Below the pieces are notes generated by a model that saw only the letters and a list, made by a program, of their open reading frames with translations, searched no databases and was not told the origin of the DNA. Below, in pieces: positions 54,146-64,000 of a DNA stretch of 64,000 nt. The position numbers were made by a program, and so were the translations under genes. Position 1 is the stretch's first letter; every line of letters starts with the position of its first letter. Source of the DNA: Hyphomonadaceae bacterium (lineage in GTDB: Bacteria; Pseudomonadota; Alphaproteobacteria; Caulobacterales; Aquidulcibacteraceae); NCBI GenBank assembly GCA_016791365.1, contig JAEUMT010000026.1, forward strand, positions 54,284 to 118,283, given 5' to 3'.

Positions 54146-55363
54146 TTGGCGCAGATTGAGGTTAAGGGCGCAGGCCAGAGCACGCGCACGAGCGCGCTCG
54201 ATATCGGCCGCGGCCTTGCCATCGTCAGCGTCATCTATGGCCACGCGCTGGCGCCGTGGTTCATGGCAGCCGGCGAGCGCTTCAGCGAGCCCGCCTTCCT
54301 GCAGTGGAAGTTCGGCGCCTCGTTCATGATGGTGTTCTTCTTCTTCCTGTCCGGTCTCGGCTGGCGCGAAGAGAAGTCGCTGCAGGCGACGCTGCGCCAA
54401 TCGCTGGTGCTGATCGCCGTCGCCTGGCTGGCGAGCGCCGCCTTCGACGTCTTCCGCCTCTCGCTGAGCCTGACCGGAGTCACGGCTGCGCTCGGCATTC
54501 CCCCGCTCGATCTGGTGGCGTTCCTGCGCGATTTGGCCCGCATGGCGGTCTATGGCGACGCCTACGCGCTGTCGGCGCTTTGGTTTCTGGTCGCGCTCGC
54601 GATCGTGCGCTTGATCGCGTCGTCCGCGTTGCGGCTTGGAAGCGGAGCTGCTGCTGCTGCGGCGATCGCTCTGATGGCGCTGACGCTCGCCGCAACCGAA
54701 CTAGGCTGGCGCAACTTTTACCAAGTATCGTTGATCGGCGTCGCTTTCCTCGCCTTCATGGGCGGACACGCAGCGCGCGGCTTCGCCGCGGAACTTGAAG
54801 GCAACCGGCGCGCCGTGTTCGGCCTGCTCGTGGCCGCTGGCGTCATCGTGTTTTCGACCTTCGGGCTCAACCAGGGCTGCCGCTGGGATGTGACCGGAAA
54901 CTGCGGGCAAGCGTGGCTGAACGGCGGCTTCGGCGTTTCCATGGTGATCGGGCAGTTTGGCAACCTGCCGCTCTTCTTCGCTACCGCCGCTGCGGGCGTT
55001 GGCTTTGCGCTCGCGCTGTCGATCATGCTCGCCCACGTGGGCGGACCCGTTGCGCGCAAGCTCAGCGCCTGGGGCGCCAACTCGCTCAATCTGCTGATCG
55101 TCAACGCCGTGTTTCTGCATACGGCGGCGCCGCTGATCGCTTATTTCATCGTGCCGCGCATCGCGGCCGACAGCCCGCTGTTTTTCGTGGCGCTGTTCAT
55201 CGTGACGATGGCGATCAACCTCTATGCGGCGCATGCGCTGGCGCGGCCGCTGCGGATGTTGACGCGCGCAGCCAATCGGCTCGCCGGGTTCGCACTCGAT
55301 ACCGTCGCGGCGGCGGGGGCGATTGTCGCCTGGCGCCGGCCTCGTGTATCGCAGAGCCCATGA
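54146..55363 (+). CDS. acyltransferase 3 family membrane protein
   Basis: A 405-aa protein with about ten membrane helices. The N-terminal TRTSALDIGRGLAIVSVIYGHAL has the Arg and His (RG...H) characteristic of acyltransferase 3 enzymes that O-acylate sugars in surface polymers. It starts at TTG 54146, with GGGAG seven bases before. Its stop overlaps the ybgC start (ATGA), so it is linked to the Tol-Pal operon. Confidence 0.85.
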   Translation: MAQIEVKGAGQSTRTSALDIGRGLAIVSVIYGHALAPWFMAAGERFSEPAFLQWKFGASFMMVFFFFLSGLGWREEKSLQATLRQSLVLIAVAWLASAAFDVFRLSLSLTGVTAALGIPPLDLVAFLRDLARMAVYGDAYALSALWFLVALAIVRLIASSALRLGSGAAAAAAIALMALTLAATELGWRNFYQVSLIGVAFLAFMGGHAARGFAAELEGNRRAVFGLLVAAGVIVFSTFGLNQGCRWDVTGNCGQAWLNGGFGVSMVIGQFGNLPLFFATAAAGVGFALALSIMLAHVGGPVARKLSAWGANSLNLLIVNAVFLHTAAPLIAYFIVPRIAADSPLFFVALFIVTMAINLYAAHALARPLRMLTRAANRLAGFALDTVAAAGAIVAWRRPRVSQSP

Positions 55364-55821
55364 CCAGCGACGAACCAAGCGCCGGCCGCTTCGAGGGGCG
55401 CGCGCATATCCTGCCGGTGCGGATCTATTATGAGGACACCGATTTCACCGGGGTCGTCTATCACGCCAATTATCTGCGCTATTTCGAGCGCGGCCGCAGC
55501 GATTTCCTGCGCCTCGCGGGCGTTCACCATACCGAACTCTTGTCGCTGCCCGAGCCGATCGGCTTTGCCGTCAACCGCATTACGCTGGAATTCCAGCGCC
55601 CGGCGCGGATTGACGACGCTCTGACGGTCAAAACCGTGTTCGAAACGATGCGGGGGCCGCGCATCTTCATCGCCCAAGTGCTGGAGAAGGGCGGCGAGGC
55701 GCTGGTGCGGGCCGAGGTCGAGGTCTGTTGCATCAGCCTCACAGGCCGGCCCCGCAAGCCGCCAGCGGTGCTTTTAGAGCGCCTTAAACCATTTCTGGCG
55801 CCTTCGGCGTCCAGCTTTTGA
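55360..55821 (+). CDS. ybgC: Tol-Pal system acyl-CoA thioesterase
   Basis: A 153-aa hotdog-fold thioesterase with the YbgC signature YYEDTDFTGVVYHANYLRYFERGR; the Asp in EDTD is the catalytic residue. It hydrolyses short acyl-CoAs or acyl-ACP intermediates and is the usual first gene of the tol operon. It overlaps the acyltransferase gene by 4 bases. Confidence 0.94.
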   Translation: MTSDEPSAGRFEGRAHILPVRIYYEDTDFTGVVYHANYLRYFERGRSDFLRLAGVHHTELLSLPEPIGFAVNRITLEFQRPARIDDALTVKTVFETMRGPRIFIAQVLEKGGEALVRAEVEVCCISLTGRPRKPPAVLLERLKPFLAPSASSF

Positions 55822-55891
55822 CAAACTCATCCGGCTCTAACCGGGGCTGGGGCGCGGCTGGGCGAAGACGGCCGTGGAAGCGGGAGCGAGC

Positions 55892-56580
<689 letters not shown>

Positions 56581-56581
<1 letters not shown>

Positions 56582-57051
56582 TGGCCGGCGGGCTCGCCGC
56601 TTCTTCGCGCCGCGGACGCGGACGCCGCTCGGCGCGCCGCAGCCGCCTCAGCGAGATCAACGTCACGCCGTTCGTTGACGTCATGCTGGTGCTGCTGATC
56701 GTGTTCATGGTGACAGCGCCGCTGCTCACCGTCTCGATCCCGATCGAGCTGCCGCGTACCGAGGCCAAGCAATCGCCGGCCGAAACCGAACCGCTGGCGA
56801 TCACCATCCGCAATGATGGAACTATCTTCCTGCAGGAAACGCAGGTCACGCTCGATGAACTGGTGCCGCGCCTGCGCGCCATTTCGCACGAAGGCTATGA
56901 CCGGGCGATCTACATCCGCGGCGATGCGCGCACGCAATGGGATACGATGGCGCAAGTGCTGGCGAGCATCAGCTCCGCCGGCTTCCGCAAGTTGCAGCTT
57001 GTGACCGATACGCGCGACGGGCCGGCGCGGCCCGCGCAAGACGGCCGGTGA
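56581..57051 (+). CDS. tolR: Tol-Pal system protein TolR
   Basis: A 156-aa protein with a basic N-terminus, one membrane helix at about residues 31-55, in which Asp33 ([11 protein letters not shown]) is the proton-path residue, and a periplasmic domain. Its start overlaps the tolQ stop (TGATG). Confidence 0.95.
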
Positions 57052-57055
57052 CGCG

Positions 57056-57784
57056 ATGCGCGCCGGTCTGATCGTCTCCATTGTCGGCCATGTGGGGGCG
57101 GTGCTGATGACAATGCTGGCGTGGGAGGCGCACACGACGCTGCCGCCCCAGGGCGCAGCCATCGTGCCGGTCGAGATCGTCGACATTGCGCCGGAAACAA
57201 ATGTACGCGCGCTCGCGGTCGAAGTGCCGGAAGATCAAGTCTCGGCTCAGGAAGAGGAATCGCTTCCGGACGAACCGCAGCCGGCGCCTTCACCCACGCC
57301 GACGCCGCGTAGGCAGCAGGAGCCGCGCAGCGATGAGTTCAATCTCGCCGATATTTCCGGCCTGATCGACCGCGAACGCAACAATGGCCGCCGCCAGCAG
57401 GAAGGCCAGCGCGCCGACCGCAACCAGCGCGGCGCTGGGCTCGGCACGGAAGAGCGCGCCTCGATGGAAAGCCGCGTCGCGTCGCTGATGGACCGGCATC
57501 TGCGCCGCTGCTGGCGCTCCAACGAAGACATGCCCGATCCGGACCGGCTGATCGTCACCGTGGCGTTCCAGCTCGACCGCAACGGTTCGCTGAGCGGCCA
57601 GCCGCGCGTGGTCAGCCCGCGCAATTACACCTTCGATCAGTACATGAACGAAGCAGTGAACCGGGCGCTACGTGCAGTGCGCACTTGCGATCCGTATGAT
57701 TTTCTCACCACTGATCCGGTGGTCGGCCCGTACTTCGAAGTCTGGCGCGACCAGGAAGTGACTTTTGGGCGGCAACAGCGATGA
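57056..57784 (+). CDS. tolA: Tol-Pal system protein TolA-like
   Basis: A 242-aa protein with an N-terminal membrane helix ([16 protein letters not shown]), which binds TolQR, a short Pro/Glu/Gln and Asn/Arg-rich linker of about 95 residues, and a C-terminal domain (from about 145) with a Cys pair ([10 protein letters not shown] and VRTCDPYDF) that would contact TolB/Pal. It is much shorter than E. coli TolA (421 aa) because the long Ala/Lys helical domain is absent. The position between tolR and tolB makes the identification. Confidence 0.85.
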   Translation: MRAGLIVSIVGHVGAVLMTMLAWEAHTTLPPQGAAIVPVEIVDIAPETNVRALAVEVPEDQVSAQEEESLPDEPQPAPSPTPTPRRQQEPRSDEFNLADISGLIDRERNNGRRQQEGQRADRNQRGAGLGTEERASMESRVASLMDRHLRRCWRSNEDMPDPDRLIVTVAFQLDRNGSLSGQPRVVSPRNYTFDQYMNEAVNRALRAVRTCDPYDFLTTDPVVGPYFEVWRDQEVTFGRQQR

Positions 57785-59109
57785 CACGAGCAATGGATAT
57801 GGTCCGCAAAATCTTCTTCGCCTTTGCGATCGCTCTGGTGATGATGTCGTCCTCGGGGCCGGCCCAGGCTCAGGTCCACGTCAACGTGGAGGAGGGCCAC
57901 CTCAACCCGATGCCGATCGCCATCGTCGATTTCATCGGCGCCAATCCGGCCGCGCAGCAGGTGGGCGCCGATGTGGCTTCGGTGATCCGCGCCAATCTTG
58001 AGCGCTCGGCGCTGTTCCGGCCGATCCCGTCCAACGCCTTCATTGAGCGCATCACGGCGCTCGAAGTGCCGCCGCGCTTCGCCGACTGGAAGATCATCCA
58101 GGCGCAAGGCTTGGTCGTTGGCCAGGTGACGCCGCTGCCGGATGGGCGCATCCGCATCGACTTCCGCCTTTATGATGTGTTTGCCGAACAGCAGATGACG
58201 GGCTTCAGCTACACCACGACGCCCGACAATTGGCGCCGCATCGCCCATCGCATTTCGGATCAAATCTACGAACAGCTCACCGGCGAGCAGGGCTATTTCG
58301 ACACGCGCATCGTGTTCGTGTCCGAGAGCGGGCCGCGCACGCGGCGGATTAAGCGGCTGATGATCATGGATCAGGACGGCGCCAATCCGTTCTTCCTGAC
58401 CGGCTCCAACGCCATGGTGCTGACGCCGCGCTTCTCGCCGTCGACGCAGTTGATCACCTACATGTCGTTCGAGACCGGCGCGCCGCGCGTCTTCCTCTAC
58501 AATCTGGAAACCAATCGCCGCGAAGTGCTGGGCGATTTCCCCGGCATGACCTTCTCGCCGCGCTTTTCGCCGGATGGCCAGCGCATCGTCTTCACGCTCG
58601 ACATGAACGGCAATTCCGAGATTTTCAGCATGGATCTCGCCAGCCGTTCGCGCACGCGGCTGACCAATCATCCCTCGATCGACACATCACCGTCATACTC
58701 GCCCGACGGCTCGCAGGTGGTGTTCAATTCCGATCGCGGAGGTTCGCCGCAGCTTTATGTGATGAACGCCGATGGCTCGAACCAGCGCCGCATCTCGTTT
58801 GGCGATGGCCGCTACTCGACGCCGGTGTGGTCGCCGCGCGGCGATTTGATCGCGTTTACCAAGCAAATGGGCGGCCGTTTCGCCATTGGCGTGATGCGCC
58901 CGGATGGTTCTGGTGAACGCATCTTGACCGAGAGCTTCCTCGACGAAGCGCCGACATGGTCGCCGAATGGGCGTGTGATCATGTTCTTCCGCGAAGGCCG
59001 CGGCGAGGGCGCGCGTTTGTGGTCTGTTGACCTTACTGGCCGGAATTTACGCCAAGTTCCTACGCAAACCGATGCCTCTGACCCTGCCTGGTCGCCGCTT
59101 TTGCCGTGA
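57781..59109 (+). CDS. tolB: Tol-Pal system beta-propeller protein TolB
   Basis: A 442-aa periplasmic protein. A signal peptide ends at GPAQAQ, a small N-domain follows ([11 protein letters not shown] ... [16 protein letters not shown]), and then a six-bladed propeller with repeated FSPDG, YSPDGS, WSPRG and WSPNG motifs. TolB binds Pal and TolA. Its ATG overlaps the tolA stop. Confidence 0.97.
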   Translation: MTRAMDMVRKIFFAFAIALVMMSSSGPAQAQVHVNVEEGHLNPMPIAIVDFIGANPAAQQVGADVASVIRANLERSALFRPIPSNAFIERITALEVPPRFADWKIIQAQGLVVGQVTPLPDGRIRIDFRLYDVFAEQQMTGFSYTTTPDNWRRIAHRISDQIYEQLTGEQGYFDTRIVFVSESGPRTRRIKRLMIMDQDGANPFFLTGSNAMVLTPRFSPSTQLITYMSFETGAPRVFLYNLETNRREVLGDFPGMTFSPRFSPDGQRIVFTLDMNGNSEIFSMDLASRSRTRLTNHPSIDTSPSYSPDGSQVVFNSDRGGSPQLYVMNADGSNQRRISFGDGRYSTPVWSPRGDLIAFTKQMGGRFAIGVMRPDGSGERILTESFLDEAPTWSPNGRVIMFFREGRGEGARLWSVDLTGRNLRQVPTQTDASDPAWSPLLP

Positions 59110-59217
59110 TCGGAACAAGATTTTGTACTAGGAACGAGATCGTAAGGTTGGCATTAGCAGATCAGGGGATCGCGTGAGCCGAATGCAACGCGCCGCTGAT
59201 AGGGGAGAATTGACCTG

Positions 59218-59718
59218 ATGCGTAAAGTCCTGATCGCTCTTTCCGCCGTGGCCGCACTCGCCGCCTGCGCGAGCCGCCCCGAAGCGACTCCGACGCCGGA
59301 CACCACGGTCGGCGCGGCCACCACGCCGGCGCCCTCAGGCCCGACGCCGGGCTCGGCGGAAGACTTCCGCGTCTCCGTCGGCGACCGCGTCTTCTTCGGC
59401 TATGACCGCTTCGACCTGACCCCGGAAGCGCGCTCGGTGCTTGAGCGCCAAGCCGCGTGGCTGCGCCAATATCCGAACGTGCGCATCCTCGTCGCCGGCA
59501 ATTGCGACGAACGCGGCACGCGCGAATACAACCTCGCCCTCGGCGCCCGCCGCGCCGCCGCCTCCCGCGACTATCTCGTCTCGCTCGGCGTCGCCGGCAA
59601 CCGGGTCGAGACGGTCTCCTACGGCAAGGAACGTCCGCTCGATCCGCGCTCGAACGAAGAGGCCTGGAGTGTGAACAGAAACGCACACTCGCAGATCGTC
59701 AGCGGCGCTGTCTCGTAA
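59218..59718 (+). CDS. pal: peptidoglycan-associated lipoprotein Pal
   Basis: A 166-aa lipoprotein with lipobox AALAAC (Cys17), then a Thr/Pro-rich linker and an OmpA-like domain: FFGYDRFDLTPEARSVLERQAAWL, AGNCDERGTREYNLALGARRA, and VSYGKERP. NCDERGTREYN is the peptidoglycan-binding stretch. GGGGAG precedes the ATG by 10 bases. The 108-base gap after tolB could carry a separate promoter. Confidence 0.96.
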   Translation: MRKVLIALSAVAALAACASRPEATPTPDTTVGAATTPAPSGPTPGSAEDFRVSVGDRVFFGYDRFDLTPEARSVLERQAAWLRQYPNVRILVAGNCDERGTREYNLALGARRAAASRDYLVSLGVAGNRVETVSYGKERPLDPRSNEEAWSVNRNAHSQIVSGAVS

Positions 59719-59760
59719 ACGTCAAAATTTGGCCCGCACGACCCGACAAGGGTTTCGCCC

Positions 59761-60579
59761 ATGACGTATCGCCCGGCGCCTCAACCCCGCATCACCCGGC
59801 TCGCAGCGTGCTTCGCTGCGGCCGGGTTTCTGTTCCTGTCGAGTGCTTCAGCGCAGACTGCGCTGCCGCCGCCCAATTACGGGACAGCTGACGCCCGGCA
59901 GGACCGCATCCAGGAACTGGAAGACCAGCTCCGCGCGACGACCGCGGATAACGAGCGCTTGCAATATGAACTGATGCAGGCGCAGCGCGAGGTCCGCCGC
60001 CTGCAAGGGCTGGTCGATCAGGTTGTCGGCGTGAACCAGCAGCTGAGCGAAGGGCAAACGCCGCCCGCAGCCGGCGCGGCGCCCGCGGCCAACGCTTCTG
60101 CAACCCCGTCGACGCTCAATGATGCGCAGCGCCGCCAGACCGGCACGCTCGGTACGATGCCGGCCGACGCTGCCCCGCCCGCTGCGCCGCGCGATCCGGC
60201 AGCTGACTACGCCCGCGCGCGCCAATTGCTCGCCGCTGGCCAATATGCCGAGGCTGAAGTGGCGCTGGGCGATTATCTGCAAGCCAATCCGAACGCGGAG
60301 AATGCCGCCGACGCGCGGTTCTGGTTCGCGTTCACGCTCGCGGCGCGCAATAATCACACCGATGCCGCGGCCAATTTCCTCCAATACCTGCAGGCGGCGC
60401 CGAACGCACCGCGAGCGCCTGAAGCGCAGGTGCGCCTGGGCATGGCGCTCATCGGCATGGGCCGCGGCCGCGAAGGCTGCGGCGCCTTCGCCAATCTGCC
60501 GCGCCGCTACCCCAACGCTGCACGCAACGTGCGCGACCTGGCCGCCCGCGAAGCCCGCGCTGCGAACTGCCCAGCCTAA
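59761..60579 (+). CDS. cpoB: Tol-Pal-associated protein CpoB (YbgF)
   Basis: A 272-aa periplasmic protein. A signal peptide ends near residue 32 (SASAQ); a coiled coil follows at about residues 48-90 (RIQELEDQLRATTADNERLQ), then a Pro/Ala linker and a TPR domain from about residue 150 (ADYARARQLLAAGQYAEAE, NHTDAAANFLQYLQ). CpoB links cell division peptidoglycan synthesis with outer membrane constriction. It is the usual last tol-operon gene. Confidence 0.93.
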   Translation: MTYRPAPQPRITRLAACFAAAGFLFLSSASAQTALPPPNYGTADARQDRIQELEDQLRATTADNERLQYELMQAQREVRRLQGLVDQVVGVNQQLSEGQTPPAAGAAPAANASATPSTLNDAQRRQTGTLGTMPADAAPPAAPRDPAADYARARQLLAAGQYAEAEVALGDYLQANPNAENAADARFWFAFTLAARNNHTDAAANFLQYLQAAPNAPRAPEAQVRLGMALIGMGRGREGCGAFANLPRRYPNAARNVRDLAAREARAANCPA

Positions 60580-60588
60580 GCTGAACGC

Positions 60589-61803
60589 ATGCTCGATCGG
60601 CTGACGATCGAGCGCATGGAAGCGGCGTGCGAGGGCGCGCCGATCCTCGTTGCCCTCTCTGGCGGCGGCGATTCCGTTGCGTTGCTGCACGCGCTGGCGG
60701 AGCGCTTTGGTCCGCAGCGCCTTCGCGCCGGTGTTGTCGATCATGCTTTGCGCGCAGGCTCCGCTGGAGATGCGCAACGCGCGCGAGGCTTTGCCGACAC
60801 GCTTGGCGTGAGCGCCGAGATCGTCACTCTGTCCTGGCCCAGCGAGGGAAAACGCACGCAGCAGGCGGCACGGATGGCGCGCCATCGCGCACTCTGCGCC
60901 TTGGCCGCCAAGCTAGGCGCGCGCGTGGTCGCGCTGGGCCACACGGGCGACGATCAGGCGGAAACGGTGCTGATGCGCGCCGCGGCGGGATCGGGATGGC
61001 GCGGGCTCGCCGGCATGGCGCCGCTCGCGCCGGCGCCGGTTTGGCCGGAAGGGCGGGGGCTGTTGCTTGCGCGGCCGCTCTTGAACACGCGCCGCGCCGC
61101 CCTGCGTGATGCGCTTCAATCCCGCGGCGCGGCTTGGATCGAAGACCCAGCCAACGAAAACCCGGCATACGAGCGCGTGCGCACGCGCGCCAGGCTTGCC
61201 GCGCTGGAGCAGCAGGGGTTTTACCCGTTGCGTTTGTGCGCGCTGGCCGCCCATCTCAGAGGCGTCGCCGAAGAGGTCGACGCCGGCGCCGCCGCGCTGA
61301 TCGCGTCAGCGGCCACGCTCGGCCTCAGCATCCGCATTGATCGCCAACGCTGGGCGGGTGCGGCGGTCGTGCGCCAGCGCGCGCTCCAGGTGCTGATGCT
61401 GGCGGCGTCCGGCGAGGAACGCGGCGCCTCATCAAGCGCCATGGCCGGGATCGAAGCGCGGGCCCTGGGCCAACACGGCTTCACCCGCAGCGGGGTTGCG
61501 TTTGTCCCGGGCCCGGGCATCGTCACCCTTAGGCGCGACCCCGGCGCCGTGCTGGGCCGGGCCGGGATGCCCGGTCTGGCGCCGCTGGCGTTGCCGCCGG
61601 GCGAGGCGGTGGTCTGGGACGGGCGGCTGGCGCTGACGGCGCGTGCGCCGGGCTGGACGGCGCTGCCAGCGGAGAACGGCGAACTCCTCGCTTTCAGCGA
61701 CGGCGAGCGCCGTTTGCGGGTTAGCGCTGCGTTAGAGTTTGTCCATGTCCGGCCGCTGGCGGCCGAGCGCGTGCAGCACGCTTTCAGCGCGAACCGTAAA
61801 TAG
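60589..61803 (+). CDS. tilS: tRNA(Ile)-lysidine synthase
   Basis: TilS attaches lysine to cytidine 34 of the AUA-reading tRNA-Ile. The 404-aa protein carries the PP-loop ILVALSGGGDSVALLHAL and the GHTGDDQAETVLMR motif. LARPLLNTRRAALRDAL and WIEDPANENPAYERVRTRARL continue the core, and the C-terminal half is the less conserved tRNA-binding part. It starts 10 bases after cpoB. Confidence 0.94.
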   Translation: MLDRLTIERMEAACEGAPILVALSGGGDSVALLHALAERFGPQRLRAGVVDHALRAGSAGDAQRARGFADTLGVSAEIVTLSWPSEGKRTQQAARMARHRALCALAAKLGARVVALGHTGDDQAETVLMRAAAGSGWRGLAGMAPLAPAPVWPEGRGLLLARPLLNTRRAALRDALQSRGAAWIEDPANENPAYERVRTRARLAALEQQGFYPLRLCALAAHLRGVAEEVDAGAAALIASAATLGLSIRIDRQRWAGAAVVRQRALQVLMLAASGEERGASSSAMAGIEARALGQHGFTRSGVAFVPGPGIVTLRRDPGAVLGRAGMPGLAPLALPPGEAVVWDGRLALTARAPGWTALPAENGELLAFSDGERRLRVSAALEFVHVRPLAAERVQHAFSANRK

Positions 61804-61973
61804 GGCTTAAAGCTCGGCAAAATCCGCGAGGAAGTTCCCCAGGGCCTGTTCACCCCGCTTTGACCTCGGCATGGCATAGAGGGGTGTTCAGCGACCTTGG
61901 CGGTCCCTATCTTGCTGAACACGCTATTTACGTTGCCTGGGAGCATGCCAGGCCGCGTTCAGAAGGTCCGTAA

Positions 61974-63896
<1,923 letters not shown>

Positions 63897-63904
63897 CAAA
63901 CAGC

Positions 63905-63937
63905 AACCGCCGGCGGCGACGCCGGCGGTTTTGTTTT
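63905..63937 (+). terminator. terminator of ftsH
   Basis: AACCGCCGGC pairs with GCCGGCGGTT around a 6-base loop and is followed by TTGTTTT, starting 9 bases after the ftsH stop. Confidence 0.85.
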
Positions 63938-63974
63938 GAGCGCGGCGGGCTATGCTCTGAGCGGGAGGCAGCCC

Positions 63975-64000
63975 ATGCTCGATTCAGCAACCATCTCCGC
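63975..64000 (+). CDS. start of a gene cut by the window end
   Basis: ATG at 63975 opens MLDSATIS after GGGAGG with a 6-base spacer. Only eight codons are visible, so nothing can be said about the product. glmM commonly follows ftsH in related genomes, but these residues do not resemble its N-terminus. Confidence 0.4.

Overview
The window is high-GC, densely packed bacterial chromosome with about 70 protein genes on both strands and no tRNA, rRNA, insertion sequence, phage gene or CRISPR array that I can see. Gene content and order point to an alphaproteobacterium near Caulobacterales/Hyphomonadaceae. The evidence is the gap-pgk-fba-thiE set, zapA followed by a probable 6S RNA and the 5-formyl-THF cyclo-ligase gene, gltD before gltB, a DUF1134/EipA envelope protein, an NDUFA9-like reductase, and a complete ybgC-tolQRAB-pal-cpoB operon followed by tilS-ftsH. 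The lineage call is inference from gene order and protein likeness, without a database search.

Layout. 1-9.7 kb: mixed genes (two-gene membrane/hypothetical pair, His-rich alpha carbonic anhydrase lipoprotein, ClpP-like protease, OPT transporter, TIR-domain protein, cytochrome P450, DUF1003, thiE, DUF2799 lipoprotein, DUF805). 9.8-17.0 kb: glycolytic genes gap, pgk and fba on the minus strand, separated by small membrane proteins, a DUF1993 protein, a membrane-anchored SNase-like nuclease and a possible Imm31-like protein. 17.1-19.2 kb: zapA, candidate 6S RNA, a palindromic repeat block, the cyclo-ligase and a frameshifted gene. 19.2-21.3 kb: an overlapping ATP-grasp ligase / zinc metallopeptidase pair. 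21.4-27.2 kb: yebC, porin-like protein, repeat-containing periplasmic protein, NDUFA9-like protein, DUF488 and uppP. 27.3-37.9 kb: glutamate synthase (gltD, gltB), queG, a transglycosylase with a long acidic Pro-rich tail, an SPFH-like protein and a rhodanese. 38-42.3 kb: small periplasmic proteins, an alpha/beta hydrolase and GT4/GT9 glycosyltransferases. 42.4-48.4 kb: the translation cluster infC, rpmI, rplT, pheS, pheT. 48.5-55.4 kb: Gdx-type SMR exporter, K+ channel, EipA, accA, CoA-ester lyase, FAD/NAD oxidoreductase and acyltransferase. 55.4-64 kb: Tol-Pal operon, tilS, ftsH.

Most genes are housekeeping. The less ordinary content is: (i) three copies of a 120-215 bp multi-hairpin repeat, two of them inverted around pheS; (ii) a smaller palindromic repeat found twice; (iii) infC apparently starting at AUA; (iv) the ATP-grasp/metallopeptidase pair; (v) a membrane nuclease adjoining an immunity-like gene inside the glycolytic cluster; (vi) a TIR protein with an undefined C-terminal domain; (vii) a frameshifted membrane gene after the cyclo-ligase. 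Start codons were moved from the longest ORF wherever a Shine-Dalgarno (SD) sequence or a stop/start overlap supported it; several supported starts are TTG.
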